Below, piece after piece: positions 42,430 to 52,099 of a stretch of DNA of 64,000 bases. The notes beneath the pieces were generated by a model that worked only from the letters and a program-made list of their open reading frames with translations, was not told where the DNA came from and made no database searches. Position 1 is the first letter of the stretch. Each line of letters begins with the position of its first letter. A program made the translations under genes and the position numbers. Source of the DNA: Flavobacterium rhamnosiphilum (GTDB lineage: Bacteria; Bacteroidota; Bacteroidia; Flavobacteriales; Flavobacteriaceae); the NCBI RefSeq assembly GCF_004349195.1, contig NZ_SMLG01000001.1, positions 558,001 to 622,000 on the forward strand. Direction: 5' to 3'.

Positions 42430-43140
42430 TTAAAATTTCAATTTTGTAAAACTCCAATCTAAAGTATTAAAAAGTACTAATTCATTTTCTAAAGTTGGTA
42501 AATCCATAATCAGTTTCAACGTTTCATGCGCCATCATCGTTCCGATAATTCCCGGAAGAGTACCCAATACTCCGTTCAAGTTGCAATTGGGAACATCTTT
42601 TGGATTCGGTGGTTCTGGGAATAAGTCACGCAGGTTTTTGCTTCCATTATGATTGAAAACTGCCATTTGCCCTTCAAATTTCAAGATACTGCCATAGATC
42701 AATGATTTTCCTAACGCTACACAAGTATCATTTACCAGATAACGGGTCTCAAAATTATCGCAACCGTCAACAATCACATCAAAATTCATGATGATTTGTG
42801 CGGCATTTTCAACAGTTAATTTTTCTTCCAAAGCAATAATCTGAATCAACGGATTTAAAGTTTCTAAAACCGATTTTGCCGTAATTGCTTTTGATTGACC
42901 AACATGTTGTTCCGTATATAAAATTTGACGGTGCAGGTTGTGTAATTCTATTGTATCAAAATCTATGATTCCAATAGTTCCTACTCCAGCCGTCGCTATA
43001 TATTGTAAAATGGGACAGCCCAGTCCGCCTGCGCCAATTACTAAAACTTTAGCTCTTTTGAGTTTTTCTTGTCCCGAATCACCAATTTCCGGTAACATCA
43101 TTTGTCGGTTGTAGCGTAAAAAATCTTGAATAATACTCAT
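42430..43140 (-). CDS. thiF: ThiF/MoeB/HesA family adenylyltransferase (thiamine operon)
   Basis: A 236-residue E1-like enzyme that should adenylate the C-terminal Gly of ThiS before sulfur transfer. The ATP-binding G-A-G-G-L-G-C-P is at about 37-44, and D-F-D-T-I-E-L-H-N-L-H-R-Q follows. The zinc-binding C-x-x-C of E. coli ThiF is missing: at the usual place the protein reads L-R-D-L-F-P-E-P-P, a known Bacteroidetes variant. It is the last gene of the thi operon, 88 bp after thiH. Confidence 0.88.
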   Translation of the reverse strand: MSIIQDFLRYNRQMMLPEIGDSGQEKLKRAKVLVIGAGGLGCPILQYIATAGVGTIGIIDFDTIELHNLHRQILYTEQHVGQSKAITAKSVLETLNPLIQIIALEEKLTVENAAQIIMNFDVIVDGCDNFETRYLVNDTCVALGKSLIYGSILKFEGQMAVFNHNGSKNLRDLFPEPPNPKDVPNCNLNGVLGTLPGIIGTMMAHETLKLIMDLPTLENELVLFNTLDWSFTKLKF

Positions 43141-43159
43141 TTTTTTTAGTCTTAAAGTT

Positions 43160-43239
43160 GAAAGTCATAAAGTTAAAAGTCAAAAGAAGATAAAAAAAGT
43201 AAGTTGAGTTCTTTCGACATTAAGACTTTATGACATTTG
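43160..43239. repeat. Inverted repeat between thiH and thiF
   Basis: The arms at 43160-43181 (AAAGTCATAAAGT core) and 43216-43239 (ACTTTATGACATT core) are complementary around a purine-rich loop. The second arm codes for the last residues of ThiH, so the repeat reaches into the gene. Confidence 0.6.
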
Positions 43240-44349
43240 ACTGTATATTTTATCCCAATCCTTCCAAACAGGTTCGTAGCCCATACTCGAAATAATTTTT
43301 GCAATCTCGGCAGCCGAACGTTCATCGCTGATTTCAAATTGTTCCAAAGATTGCGGATCAACAACATAACCGCCGGGATTGGTTTTTGAACCGGCACTCA
43401 TGCTTGTAACGCCAATAGGAATGATACTGTTTCTGAATTTTTCATTCTCCCGCGTAGAAATTGAGATCTCTAAATCTTCATTCCACAATCGATACGCGCA
43501 AATGAGTTGGGTTAAATCTTTATCATTCATGATAAAGTTGGGCTGAATGACTCCTTCTGCTGGACGCAACCTAGGAAAAGAAACTGCATATTTAGTTTGC
43601 CAATAGGTTTTTTGTAAATAATCCAAATGTAACGCATTGAAAAAACTGTCCGTGCGCCAATCTTCCAATCCTAATAACACGCCCATGCCAATTTTGTGAA
43701 TGCCCGCAGTTCCTATTCGGTCCGGTGTTTCCATACGGAAATCGAAATTTGATTTTTTACCTTTGGTATGGTATTGTTTATAAACCTCCTGATGATAGGT
43801 TTCTTGGTATACCAAAACCGAATAGACACCGGCTTCATGCAATTGGGCATATTCTTCGGTAGAAAGCGGTTGCACTTCGACTGAAATAGTAGAAAAATCA
43901 TTTTTTATTTGCGCAATTGCTTTTAGAAAATAATGAATATTTACCGTGTAATTGGCTTCGCCTGTTACCAACAGAACATGATCGAAACCAGCACTTTTTA
44001 AGGCTTCAACTTCTAATGTGATTTCGTTTCCAGTGAGGGTTTTTCGTTTTATTTTGTTATCTAAACTAAAACCACAATAGGTGCAAATGTTCTGGCACTC
44101 GTTACTCAGGTACAAAGGAGCATACATCTGAATCGTTTTGCCAAAACGTTTTTTGGTTAACTCGTGACATTCTTGAGCCATTTGTTCCAAATAATCTTGT
44201 GCAATAGGCGAAATCAACGCCAAAAAATCGTCTAGATTCCGTTTGTTTTTAGCCAATGCCTGTTCTACATCTTTTGCTGTAGTTTGGTATATTTTGGTTT
44301 TGATGGTATCCCAATCGTAATTGTCAAAAACCGATTTAAATGTTTTCAT
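43228..44349 (-). CDS. thiH: 2-iminoacetate synthase ThiH (tyrosine lyase)
   Basis: The 373-residue radical-SAM enzyme cleaves tyrosine to dehydroglycine (2-iminoacetate) for thiazole formation. The [4Fe-4S]/SAM motif C-x3-C-x2-C is visible as C-Q-N-I-C-T-Y-C-G-F at about residues 85-94. E-V-E-A-L and S-A-G-S-K-T-N-P-G-G-Y are further family segments. It acts with ThiG, encoded just upstream; the 98-bp gap to thiG holds a GC-rich palindrome. Confidence 0.95.
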   Translation of the reverse strand: MKTFKSVFDNYDWDTIKTKIYQTTAKDVEQALAKNKRNLDDFLALISPIAQDYLEQMAQECHELTKKRFGKTIQMYAPLYLSNECQNICTYCGFSLDNKIKRKTLTGNEITLEVEALKSAGFDHVLLVTGEANYTVNIHYFLKAIAQIKNDFSTISVEVQPLSTEEYAQLHEAGVYSVLVYQETYHQEVYKQYHTKGKKSNFDFRMETPDRIGTAGIHKIGMGVLLGLEDWRTDSFFNALHLDYLQKTYWQTKYAVSFPRLRPAEGVIQPNFIMNDKDLTQLICAYRLWNEDLEISISTRENEKFRNSIIPIGVTSMSAGSKTNPGGYVVDPQSLEQFEISDERSAAEIAKIISSMGYEPVWKDWDKIYSQMS

Positions 44350-44404
44350 TTATTAGATAATGAGTTAGTTTTACTTTGCTCCATATTTTTATATGGCTAT
44401 GGCT

Positions 44405-44446
44405 CCCTCTCCTTTGGAGAGTCCCGAGGCTTCGGGAGGGGAGAGG
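44405..44446. repeat. GC-rich palindrome between thiG and thiH
   Basis: CCCTCTCC, TTTGGAGAG, TCCCGAGGCTTCGGGA and GGGGAGAGG form nested inverted repeats. Similar CTCTCC/GGGAAGAGG sequences occur at 1-22 and 15231-15250, so it belongs to a dispersed family. Confidence 0.6.
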
Positions 44447-44447
44447 A

Positions 44448-45218
44448 TTACTCATATAAAAACGCCGTCAGCGGACTTGAAGCCATTGCTCGATTATGTT
44501 GCTGAGCGATTTTTGCTTCGAATGCTTTTCGTCCTGCAATTACGGCTTCTTTAAAGGCTTCTGCCATCAATTTGGGGTTTCCCGCTACGGCAATAGCTGT
44601 GTTTACCAAAACCGCATCTGCCCCAAGTTCCATCGCTTTTGCAGCATCGGATGGTGCGCCAATTCCTGCGTCAATAATTACTGGAACTCTACTTTGTTCG
44701 ATAATGATTTCTAAAAAATCGATAGTTTTTAATCCTTTATTACTCCCAATTGGCGAGCCCAAAGGCATTACCGCTGCTGTTCCTGCGTCTTCCAGCCGTT
44801 TGCATAAAACAGGGTCAGCATGAATATAGGGCAAAACAATAAATCCCAATTTTGCCAATGCTTCCGTTGCTTTTAAAGTTTCTATTGCATCAGGCATTAA
44901 ATATTTTGGGTCGGGATGAATTTCGAGTTTGAGCCAGTTGGTCTCTAGTGCTTCCCGAGCCAATTGCGCCGCAAAAATGGCTTCTTTGGCATTTCTTGCA
45001 CCAGAAGTATTGGGTAATAAGTTGATGTGTGGGTGTTTTAAGTGTGATAAAATTACATCTGTTTCAGTTTCTAAATCGACACGTTTTAGCGCTACTGTCA
45101 CTAATTCGCTTCCTGATGCTAAAATGGCTTCTTCCATTTGTTGATTGGAACCGAATTTCCCTGTGCCTAAAAACAAGCGGGATTCAAAGGTTTTATCTCC
45201 TATTTTAAATGGTAACAT
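44448..45218 (-). CDS. thiG: Thiazole synthase ThiG
   Basis: The 256-residue barrel enzyme joins DXP, dehydroglycine and ThiS thiocarboxylate to the thiazole phosphate. F-L-G-T-G-K-F near residue 16, the Schiff-base lysine in V-T-V-A-L-K-R-V (about 44) and [10 protein letters not shown] at about 185 match ThiG. Start overlaps the end of thiE by 14 bp, implying coupled translation. Confidence 0.96.
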   Translation of the reverse strand: MLPFKIGDKTFESRLFLGTGKFGSNQQMEEAILASGSELVTVALKRVDLETETDVILSHLKHPHINLLPNTSGARNAKEAIFAAQLAREALETNWLKLEIHPDPKYLMPDAIETLKATEALAKLGFIVLPYIHADPVLCKRLEDAGTAAVMPLGSPIGSNKGLKTIDFLEIIIEQSRVPVIIDAGIGAPSDAAKAMELGADAVLVNTAIAVAGNPKLMAEAFKEAVIAGRKAFEAKIAQQHNRAMASSPLTAFLYE

Positions 45219-45837
45219 ATAGTTTTTCGTTAAGTTGATTGATCAATTGAGATGGATTTTCGCTTTGAGTAATTAAACTCGAAACGGCTATACCGTGAAT
45301 TCCTGTTTCCATTAGACTTTCAACGTTTTCCAGTACGATGCCCCCAATAGCGTAAATAGGAATATTGATGTTTTTCGTTTTCATTTTTTCGATAATCGTG
45401 CGGTAGCCTTCAAGTCCTAAAATTGGGCTTAGATTTTGTTTGGTTATTGTAAATTGAAACGGACCCAAACCAACATAATTGCAGTTTTCTTCTGCCCTTT
45501 GAAGCACGTCTTCAAAAGTGTTGGCGGTGCCGCCAATGATTTTTGTGTTTCCTAAAATAAGGCGCGCTTCCTCAATTTTCATATCACTCAAACCCAAATG
45601 AATGCCATCAGCATCCAATTGCTTTGCTAAATGGACGTTGTCATTGATGATAAAAGTGGATAAATATTCTTTGCATAACATTTTTACGGCTTCCGCCAAA
45701 GTGAAAGCATCATCTGAATAATTTTTTTTGAATCTCATTTGTATCCAATCGCAACCATTATCTAATGCTTTGTGGATGTTGTATAATTGTTCTTCGACTG
45801 TATTTCCTTGCGAAATGTATTGTAATTTGTTATACAT
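45205..45837 (-). CDS. thiE: Thiamine-phosphate synthase ThiE
   Basis: A 210-residue TIM barrel that couples HMP-PP with thiazole phosphate to thiamine phosphate. The catalytic features are kept: I-Q-M-R-F-K-K at about 36, [13 protein letters not shown] and the pyrophosphate loop [13 protein letters not shown] at about 118-130. A-I-G-G-I is at the usual place. In contrast to the second ThiE-like gene of the operon, this one looks fully active. It overlaps thiD by eight bases. Confidence 0.93.
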   Translation of the reverse strand: MYNKLQYISQGNTVEEQLYNIHKALDNGCDWIQMRFKKNYSDDAFTLAEAVKMLCKEYLSTFIINDNVHLAKQLDADGIHLGLSDMKIEEARLILGNTKIIGGTANTFEDVLQRAEENCNYVGLGPFQFTITKQNLSPILGLEGYRTIIEKMKTKNINIPIYAIGGIVLENVESLMETGIHGIAVSSLITQSENPSQLINQLNEKLYVTI

Positions 45838-46585
45838 AATGATATCCTAATTTGGTTTGGTTAGATTGTAAATAGTTTTCTATATAATTTTTGGCATTAG
45901 TACAGGCAGTTTTCAGATCCTGTTCCAAAGCTATATTGGCTGTAATGGCTGATGATAATACGCAGCCGGAACCGTGTTTTTCAAATACTAAAACTTCTTT
46001 CGGCGAAAGCCTGAAGATTTCATTTTTTAGATATAAATAATCAACACCAATTTCGGCTGGATTATGACCGCCTTTTAGTAAAACGGCGCAATATTCCGAA
46101 AGGTTTTCTGCAATTGTTTCTGCATTAATTTCTTCCGAAGACAGTTGTAAAATCTCATTGTAATTGGGTGTTATCAAATCAATTTCTTTCAATATTTCAA
46201 TCAAAAAAGCTTGGTTTTCGATGCTTATAAAATCGAATTCGGTAGTGGATTTCAGAACGGTATCCCAAACGATTTTTGTTTTTGGCGAAAGCCTTTTTAC
46301 GGCAAAAACAATTTCTTTTAAATAATCCAATGAAGGAACAATGCCAATTTTTACTGCTTTGATACTATAGTTTTTGAATAGCATTTGTATGGAATGCAAA
46401 ACAAAATTTAAGTCTGTCCATTGCATTTCGTAGAACATGTTTTCGGTTTGAATGGTATTGCCAGTATTCACAGCAAAACCATACACGCTATGTTGCTCGA
46501 ATGTTTTCGCATCTGCTAAAATTCCTGCGCCTCCCGAGGGATCGAAACCGGCTATTGTTAATACGAAAGGGCGATCTGCTGACAT
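45830..46585 (-). CDS. thiD: Hydroxymethylpyrimidine/phosphomethylpyrimidine kinase
   Basis: The 251-residue ribokinase-like enzyme phosphorylates HMP and HMP-P to HMP-PP. Signatures are A-G-F-D-P-S-G-G-A-G-I-L-A-D at about 12-25, L-L-K-G-G-H at about 168 and the anion-hole G-S-G-C-V-L-S-S-A at about 210. Its start overlaps the end of the upstream TenI/ThiE-like gene by 28 bp. Confidence 0.95.
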   Translation of the reverse strand: MSADRPFVLTIAGFDPSGGAGILADAKTFEQHSVYGFAVNTGNTIQTENMFYEMQWTDLNFVLHSIQMLFKNYSIKAVKIGIVPSLDYLKEIVFAVKRLSPKTKIVWDTVLKSTTEFDFISIENQAFLIEILKEIDLITPNYNEILQLSSEEINAETIAENLSEYCAVLLKGGHNPAEIGVDYLYLKNEIFRLSPKEVLVFEKHGSGCVLSSAITANIALEQDLKTACTNAKNYIENYLQSNQTKLGYHYV

Positions 46586-47142
46586 AGTTTGAAATTTTCT
46601 ATTGGGTTATTGCTGTTCCAAATGGTGCCTAAAAGAGCGATGTCGTCAAAACCATTTGCTAAAGTCTGCTGAATGTTTTCTGCTGAAATTCCGCCCAATG
46701 CGACGAGTTTTGTCGAAAAATTGATTCTATTTTTAATTTCTTCCAAATAATTGATTTTAGAAACATAATCTGGCTTGGAAATACTTGGATAGATTGGGCT
46801 CAAAAACGCATATTCAAAATCGTTTTCCAAGGCGTTGAAATCTTCTATACTGTGCGTTGCCGTTGAAATAATCCTTTCAAGGTTTGAAACCCTGAAAGGG
46901 TTGGTTCTTTCCTTTTCGGAAAAATGAAATCGGTTAATATTCAATTCATCTGCCAAATGATGATGGTTGTGTAAAACCAATTTAGTTCTAAACTCCAATC
47001 CGATTTCCGATAAAAACGCTTTCATTTCCGTTTCCGAAAAATCGGGTTTACGAACGTGCAACAACTCCAATCCTTCGGCAAAAAGCGAATGGATTAGGCT
47101 GATTTCGTTTGGAACGGATATTGGATTGCTGATGAGAATCAT
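46558..47142 (-). CDS. ThiE/TenI-like protein of the thi operon
   Basis: A 194-residue barrel of the ThiE/TenI family. It retains H-V-R-K-P and A-L-G-G-I but lacks the ThiE pyrophosphate loop G-x-G-P-x-x-x-T-x-T-K, reading Y-A-F-L-S-P-I-Y-P-S-I-S-K-P-D-Y instead. It is therefore more likely a TenI-type thiazole tautomerase than a second synthase; this is inference. In the middle, N-P-F-R-V-S-N-L-E-R is encoded by a palindromic repeat (46873-46904) that occurs elsewhere as intergenic DNA. Part of an overlapping chain with thiD. Confidence 0.85.
   Translation of the reverse strand: MILISNPISVPNEISLIHSLFAEGLELLHVRKPDFSETEMKAFLSEIGLEFRTKLVLHNHHHLADELNINRFHFSEKERTNPFRVSNLERIISTATHSIEDFNALENDFEYAFLSPIYPSISKPDYVSKINYLEEIKNRINFSTKLVALGGISAENIQQTLANGFDDIALLGTIWNSNNPIENFKLCQQIALSY
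46873..46904 (-). repeat. Palindromic repeat embedded in the ThiE/TenI-like coding frame
   Basis: On the minus strand CCAACCCTTTCAGGGTTT is followed by CAAACCTTGAAAGG. The hairpin at 29130-29166 reads CAACCCTTTCAGGGTT-CAAAACCCTGAAAGGG, so the two agree almost base for base. The frame stays open and encodes N-P-F-R-V-S-N-L-E-R. Confidence 0.8.
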
Positions 47143-47175
47143 AGTTTATTGGATGATTGATAATAGGTAATGTTG

Positions 47176-47244
47176 TTATTCTGAGGAAAGAGGAATCTCC
47201 ATAAAATGAGCGACGAAATGAGATTCCTCTTTCCTCGGAATGAC
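47176..47244. repeat. Long palindrome between thiC and the ThiE/TenI-like gene
   Basis: The arms TCTGAGGAAAGAGGAATCTC and GAGATTCCTCTTTCCTCGGA pair over about 20 bp with few mismatches around a 21-base centre; flanking TTATT and GACAA complete the element. It would form a strong hairpin in the operon mRNA. Confidence 0.8.
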
Positions 47245-47278
47245 AAAAAGGAGTAGAAATTATTGTCTAATTCCTCTT

Positions 47279-49287
<2,009 letters not shown>

Positions 49288-49494
49288 CTATCCTCCTTGA
49301 GTTGCAGAGATGATGAGAATGTCGTCGGTTTCTTGTAAAGGATGGGAATTCCAGTTGGATTTTGGAATAACGGTATTGTTAATGGCTACGGCAATCCCAT
49401 TTTGTTTGATGGGAATTTCCAAGTCAAGAAGTGCCTGAACAGTTAGACTGTCAGTTGTAAATTGTTTGGTTTGATTGTTGATTTTGAGCTCCAT
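49288..49494 (-). CDS. thiS: Sulfur carrier protein ThiS
   Basis: A 68-residue ubiquitin-like protein ending in the functional G-G (A-T-Q-G-G), which becomes thiocarboxylated and gives sulfur to the thiazole ring. The I-A-V-A-I-N-N-T-V-I-P-K-S-N-W strand pattern is typical. The ATG at 49494 (M-E-L-K-I-N-N-Q) is chosen over one further upstream, which lies within a palindromic repeat. It is the first gene behind the TPP riboswitch. Confidence 0.93.
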   Translation of the reverse strand: MELKINNQTKQFTTDSLTVQALLDLEIPIKQNGIAVAINNTVIPKSNWNSHPLQETDDILIISATQGG

Positions 49495-49517
49495 TCCTTT
49501 TAATTTTAGAAAATTAT

Positions 49518-49541
49518 AGAGATGCACTGCCGTGCGTCTCT
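49518..49541. repeat. Palindrome AGAGATGCACTGCCGTGCGTCTCT in the thiS leader
   Basis: The two halves AGAGATGCACTG and the reverse AGAGACGCACGG are nearly complementary. It lies between the TPP aptamer and thiS. Decayed GTAGAGACGTATA sequences at 21960-22030 look related. Confidence 0.7.
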
Positions 49542-49588
49542 ACTTTAGGAATGGCTACAAGTACACATAAATGTACTAGGAGTCATCT

Positions 49589-49668
49589 TACTTTTCCCTA
49601 CGCTAGTATGAACTAGATCAGGTTCAGAGGGTAATTCTCAGCCTACAATGTTGTAGACACCCCTAAAG
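49589..49668 (-). promoter_or_regulatory. TPP (THI-box) riboswitch of the thi operon
   Basis: On the minus strand: TTTAGGGGTGTC, then GGCTGAGAATTACCC, then TCTGAACCTGATCTAGTTCA and GCGTAGGGAAAAGTA. This is a complete TPP aptamer. A hairpin (AGTACA/TGTACT, 49560-49577) follows at once and may be part of the switch. It controls the eight-gene operon thiS to thiF. Confidence 0.95.
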
Positions 49669-49675
49669 TGTGAAG

Positions 49676-49683
49676 CAAAAATA
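49676..49683 (-). promoter_or_regulatory. -7 promoter element of the thi operon
   Basis: The minus strand reads TATTTTTG (TAnnTTTG), eight bases before the aptamer. Confidence 0.55.
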
Positions 49684-49713
49684 GGATATTATTTAATACG
49701 GAATTCCTAAAGT

Positions 49714-50325
49714 TTAAAAAAAAATGAAACTTTTAGGACTTGTTTTGTTATTGACTTTTAAAAAGTTACTTTTTTTCCAGCAATCTGCTACGTGATCATC
49801 AACCATTCCAGTGGCTTGCATGTGTGCATAAACTACGGTAGAACCTACGAATTTAAACCCGCGTTTTTTTAAATCTTTGCTGATTGCATCAGAAAGCGGA
49901 GTAGTGGCAGGAACTTCTTTTAAGGATTGTCGGTTGTTTTGAATTGGTTTTCCATCGGTGAATTCCCAAATGTATTTGCTAAAACTGCCAAATTCTTCCT
50001 GAACTTTCATAAATGCAACTGCATTCGAAATTGCTGCGCGAATTTTTAACTGATTGCGAATAATTCCGGCATCTTGAAGTAGCTCTTGGATTTTATCTTC
50101 GGTATAAAGTGCGACTTTTTTATAGTCAAAATCATCAAAAGCTAATTGGAAGTTTTCTCTCTTTTTTAAGATGGTAATCCAACTTAAACCCGCTTGGAAG
50201 GTTTCCAGTATTAAGAACTCAAATAATTTTTGGTCCTCATAAACGGGAACACCCCATTCTTCATCATGGTATTTTTTATATAAATCGCTTGAAGAACACC
50301 AACCACATCGTATTTTATCTTCCAT
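49714..50325 (-). CDS. tag: DNA-3-methyladenine glycosylase I
   Basis: The 203-residue repair enzyme removes 3-methyladenine. The start has R-C-G-W-C, followed by Y-H-D-E-E-W-G-V-P-V (about 20-29), and the end has H-V-A-D-C; Cys7, His20 and the terminal His/Cys correspond to the structural zinc site of Tag. F-Q-A-G-L-S-W is also conserved. It starts two bases after the queuosine-precursor transporter gene, suggesting co-transcription. Confidence 0.94.
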   Translation of the reverse strand: MEDKIRCGWCSSSDLYKKYHDEEWGVPVYEDQKLFEFLILETFQAGLSWITILKKRENFQLAFDDFDYKKVALYTEDKIQELLQDAGIIRNQLKIRAAISNAVAFMKVQEEFGSFSKYIWEFTDGKPIQNNRQSLKEVPATTPLSDAISKDLKKRGFKFVGSTVVYAHMQATGMVDDHVADCWKKSNFLKVNNKTSPKSFIFF

Positions 50326-50327
50326 AA

Positions 50328-50981
50328 TTATTCCTTTTCAGAGGCTAAATAGTTTTTTATTAAATAGTGACCCAAATAAATTAAAGGAGTCAATAGGATT
50401 GCAATTCCAAGTTTGAATGTATAACCCGTCAATGCGGAAGTTATAAAAGTATTAAAGTTTATTTTTCCGGGCAACCAAAAAGCAATTCCAAGTACAATAA
50501 AGGAATCGAATAATTGTGAAATTATGGTGGAACCCGTTGCTCTTAGCCAGATTTTGCTATTTCCTGTGCGGTTTTTGAAAAACCAAAAAATAGTCACATC
50601 AATCAATTGAGAAACCAAGAAGGCAATGATACTTCCAACAATTATCCACATGCTTTGCCCAAAAACTGCAAAGAATTGATCGTCGTTTACCGGACTTATT
50701 CCTTTTGCTGCGGGGATACTTATGGCTAAAAACAAGAGGATAAAAGCGTAAGCAATTAAACAGGCAGTGATTAAAGAGAGTTTTTTTACTCCTTTTCCTC
50801 CAAAGTATTCATTGATTAAATCGGTGGTCAGGAAAACAATTGGCCAGGGCAAAATACCGATACTCATTACAAACGGACCTATTTGTATGAGTTTCCCGCC
50901 GATTAATTCGGCAGTAACAGCATTGGTAATAAAGATTCCGGCGAGGATAATAAATACGTGCTCTTTTTTGTTTTTAAACAT
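50328..50981 (-). CDS. Queuosine precursor transporter (YhhQ/VUT family)
   Basis: A 217-residue inner-membrane protein with six or seven helices. W-P-I-V-F-L-T-T-D-L-I-N-E-Y-F-G-G at about 47-62 and Q-L-I-D-V-T-I-F at about 125 are the diagnostic segments of the family, which imports preQ0/preQ1 or queuine for tRNA modification. No preQ1 riboswitch is visible in the short upstream region. Confidence 0.9.
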   Translation of the reverse strand: MFKNKKEHVFIILAGIFITNAVTAELIGGKLIQIGPFVMSIGILPWPIVFLTTDLINEYFGGKGVKKLSLITACLIAYAFILLFLAISIPAAKGISPVNDDQFFAVFGQSMWIIVGSIIAFLVSQLIDVTIFWFFKNRTGNSKIWLRATGSTIISQLFDSFIVLGIAFWLPGKINFNTFITSALTGYTFKLGIAILLTPLIYLGHYLIKNYLASEKE

Positions 50982-51059
50982 AAAAAATAATTAGTACTCA
51001 AATTTAGTATATTATTTTGAAATTTATGTTTTATAAAACAGACGGTAGTTGATTTTTAA

Positions 51060-51092
51060 AAAAAAAGAGGCTGTCTTTTTGGACAGCCTCTT
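51060..51092 (-). terminator. Terminator of the secreted-protein cluster
   Basis: GAGGCTGTC and GACAGCCTC form a stem; the minus strand continues with T9. It lies 24 bp after the last gene of the cluster. Confidence 0.9.
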
Positions 51093-51115
51093 GCATTGAT
51101 TTCTTAGTTACTATT

Positions 51116-52084
51116 TTACCACCAACCTAAAACGTTGTAAGTGAAATTTTTTGGCTGACCGCTACCATAGGCAACACCTACATCGCGATATGCTTTGATC
51201 AGATCTTTTTGCAAACCAACTTCTTTTTCATAGTTTAGATTCCATTCTCTTTTATCAATTTCAAGAATCCTTTTTCCAACTCTGCTAGAAAGTGCTTTTA
51301 CTTCATTAAAACAAGCAGCACTAGGGTCAATTGAGTTTAAGATTTCACCAACTGAAACTGCCGTGTCATAATCTTGGTTTGCATTCCATAGATGATTTGC
51401 TTCGGCTAATTTTACAGAACAATCTCTGTTGATTTTTTTCTTGTAAATAGCAGGGATTACAGCCATTGTTTTGTTGTAACAATCAGTACATTCAACTGGA
51501 ACGGAAGTAAGTTTGAAAATAGCTTCTTCGTACAAGTTTTGTTTGTCAAGAAGTTGTACTTCCTTGATTAACTTATTACAATTAGCATTATAATAATCTA
51601 TAATTTTGTTTTTTGCATTGGTTACAAATGATTGAATTCCGGTATCGTTTTGATTAATAGATTTCATCGCATCGATATATGCTTTTGTTTCATTAGTGCC
51701 AACACCTTTTAATGTTAACGATTTGCTGGCGAATTTTTTACCATCAATTCCATCACCTATGTATAATGTTACATCTAATGTCAATGCTGTCATAGGAGGA
51801 GCAGTTGCCGTTATATCTTTAGTCATAACATTTGCATTAGCAGTGATGATAAATCTAGAATTAAAACTAGAATTAGCGATGCCATTTGTGCTAATAATTT
51901 GATTCAATTTATTAGTTAGCATATTTGTTGTATCCTCGGGCATGCTTTCTTGTGATGGCATGTATGCTGTAAGTGCAATTTTTCCTAACTCATCAGATTT
52001 AGCTGCGTTTTGAGCTATAGAAACAGTTGTAAAACTTACTATTGCTGCAAAACTATATATGAATTTATTAATTGATTTTTTCAT
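51116..52084 (-). CDS. Exported protein of unknown function (last gene of secreted cluster)
   Basis: The 322-residue protein has a signal peptide (M-K-K-S-I-N-K-F-I-Y-S-F-A-A-I-V-S-F-T-T, cut near A-Q-N). The first half (about 30-155) shows a pattern loosely like LPP20/CsgG-type lipoproteins: L-T-N-K-L-N-Q-I-I-S-T-N-G-I, then long strands, then a regular helix A-Y-I-D-A-M-K-S-I-N. The second half is helical and TPR-like with five cysteines (C-T-D-C among them), and it ends L-G-W-W. I recognise no named family. Fifteen bases separate it from the DUF6175-like gene, so they share a transcript. Confidence 0.75.
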   Translation of the reverse strand: MKKSINKFIYSFAAIVSFTTVSIAQNAAKSDELGKIALTAYMPSQESMPEDTTNMLTNKLNQIISTNGIANSSFNSRFIITANANVMTKDITATAPPMTALTLDVTLYIGDGIDGKKFASKSLTLKGVGTNETKAYIDAMKSINQNDTGIQSFVTNAKNKIIDYYNANCNKLIKEVQLLDKQNLYEEAIFKLTSVPVECTDCYNKTMAVIPAIYKKKINRDCSVKLAEANHLWNANQDYDTAVSVGEILNSIDPSAACFNEVKALSSRVGKRILEIDKREWNLNYEKEVGLQKDLIKAYRDVGVAYGSGQPKNFTYNVLGWW

Positions 52085-52099
52085 GTTTTATTATTTTTA

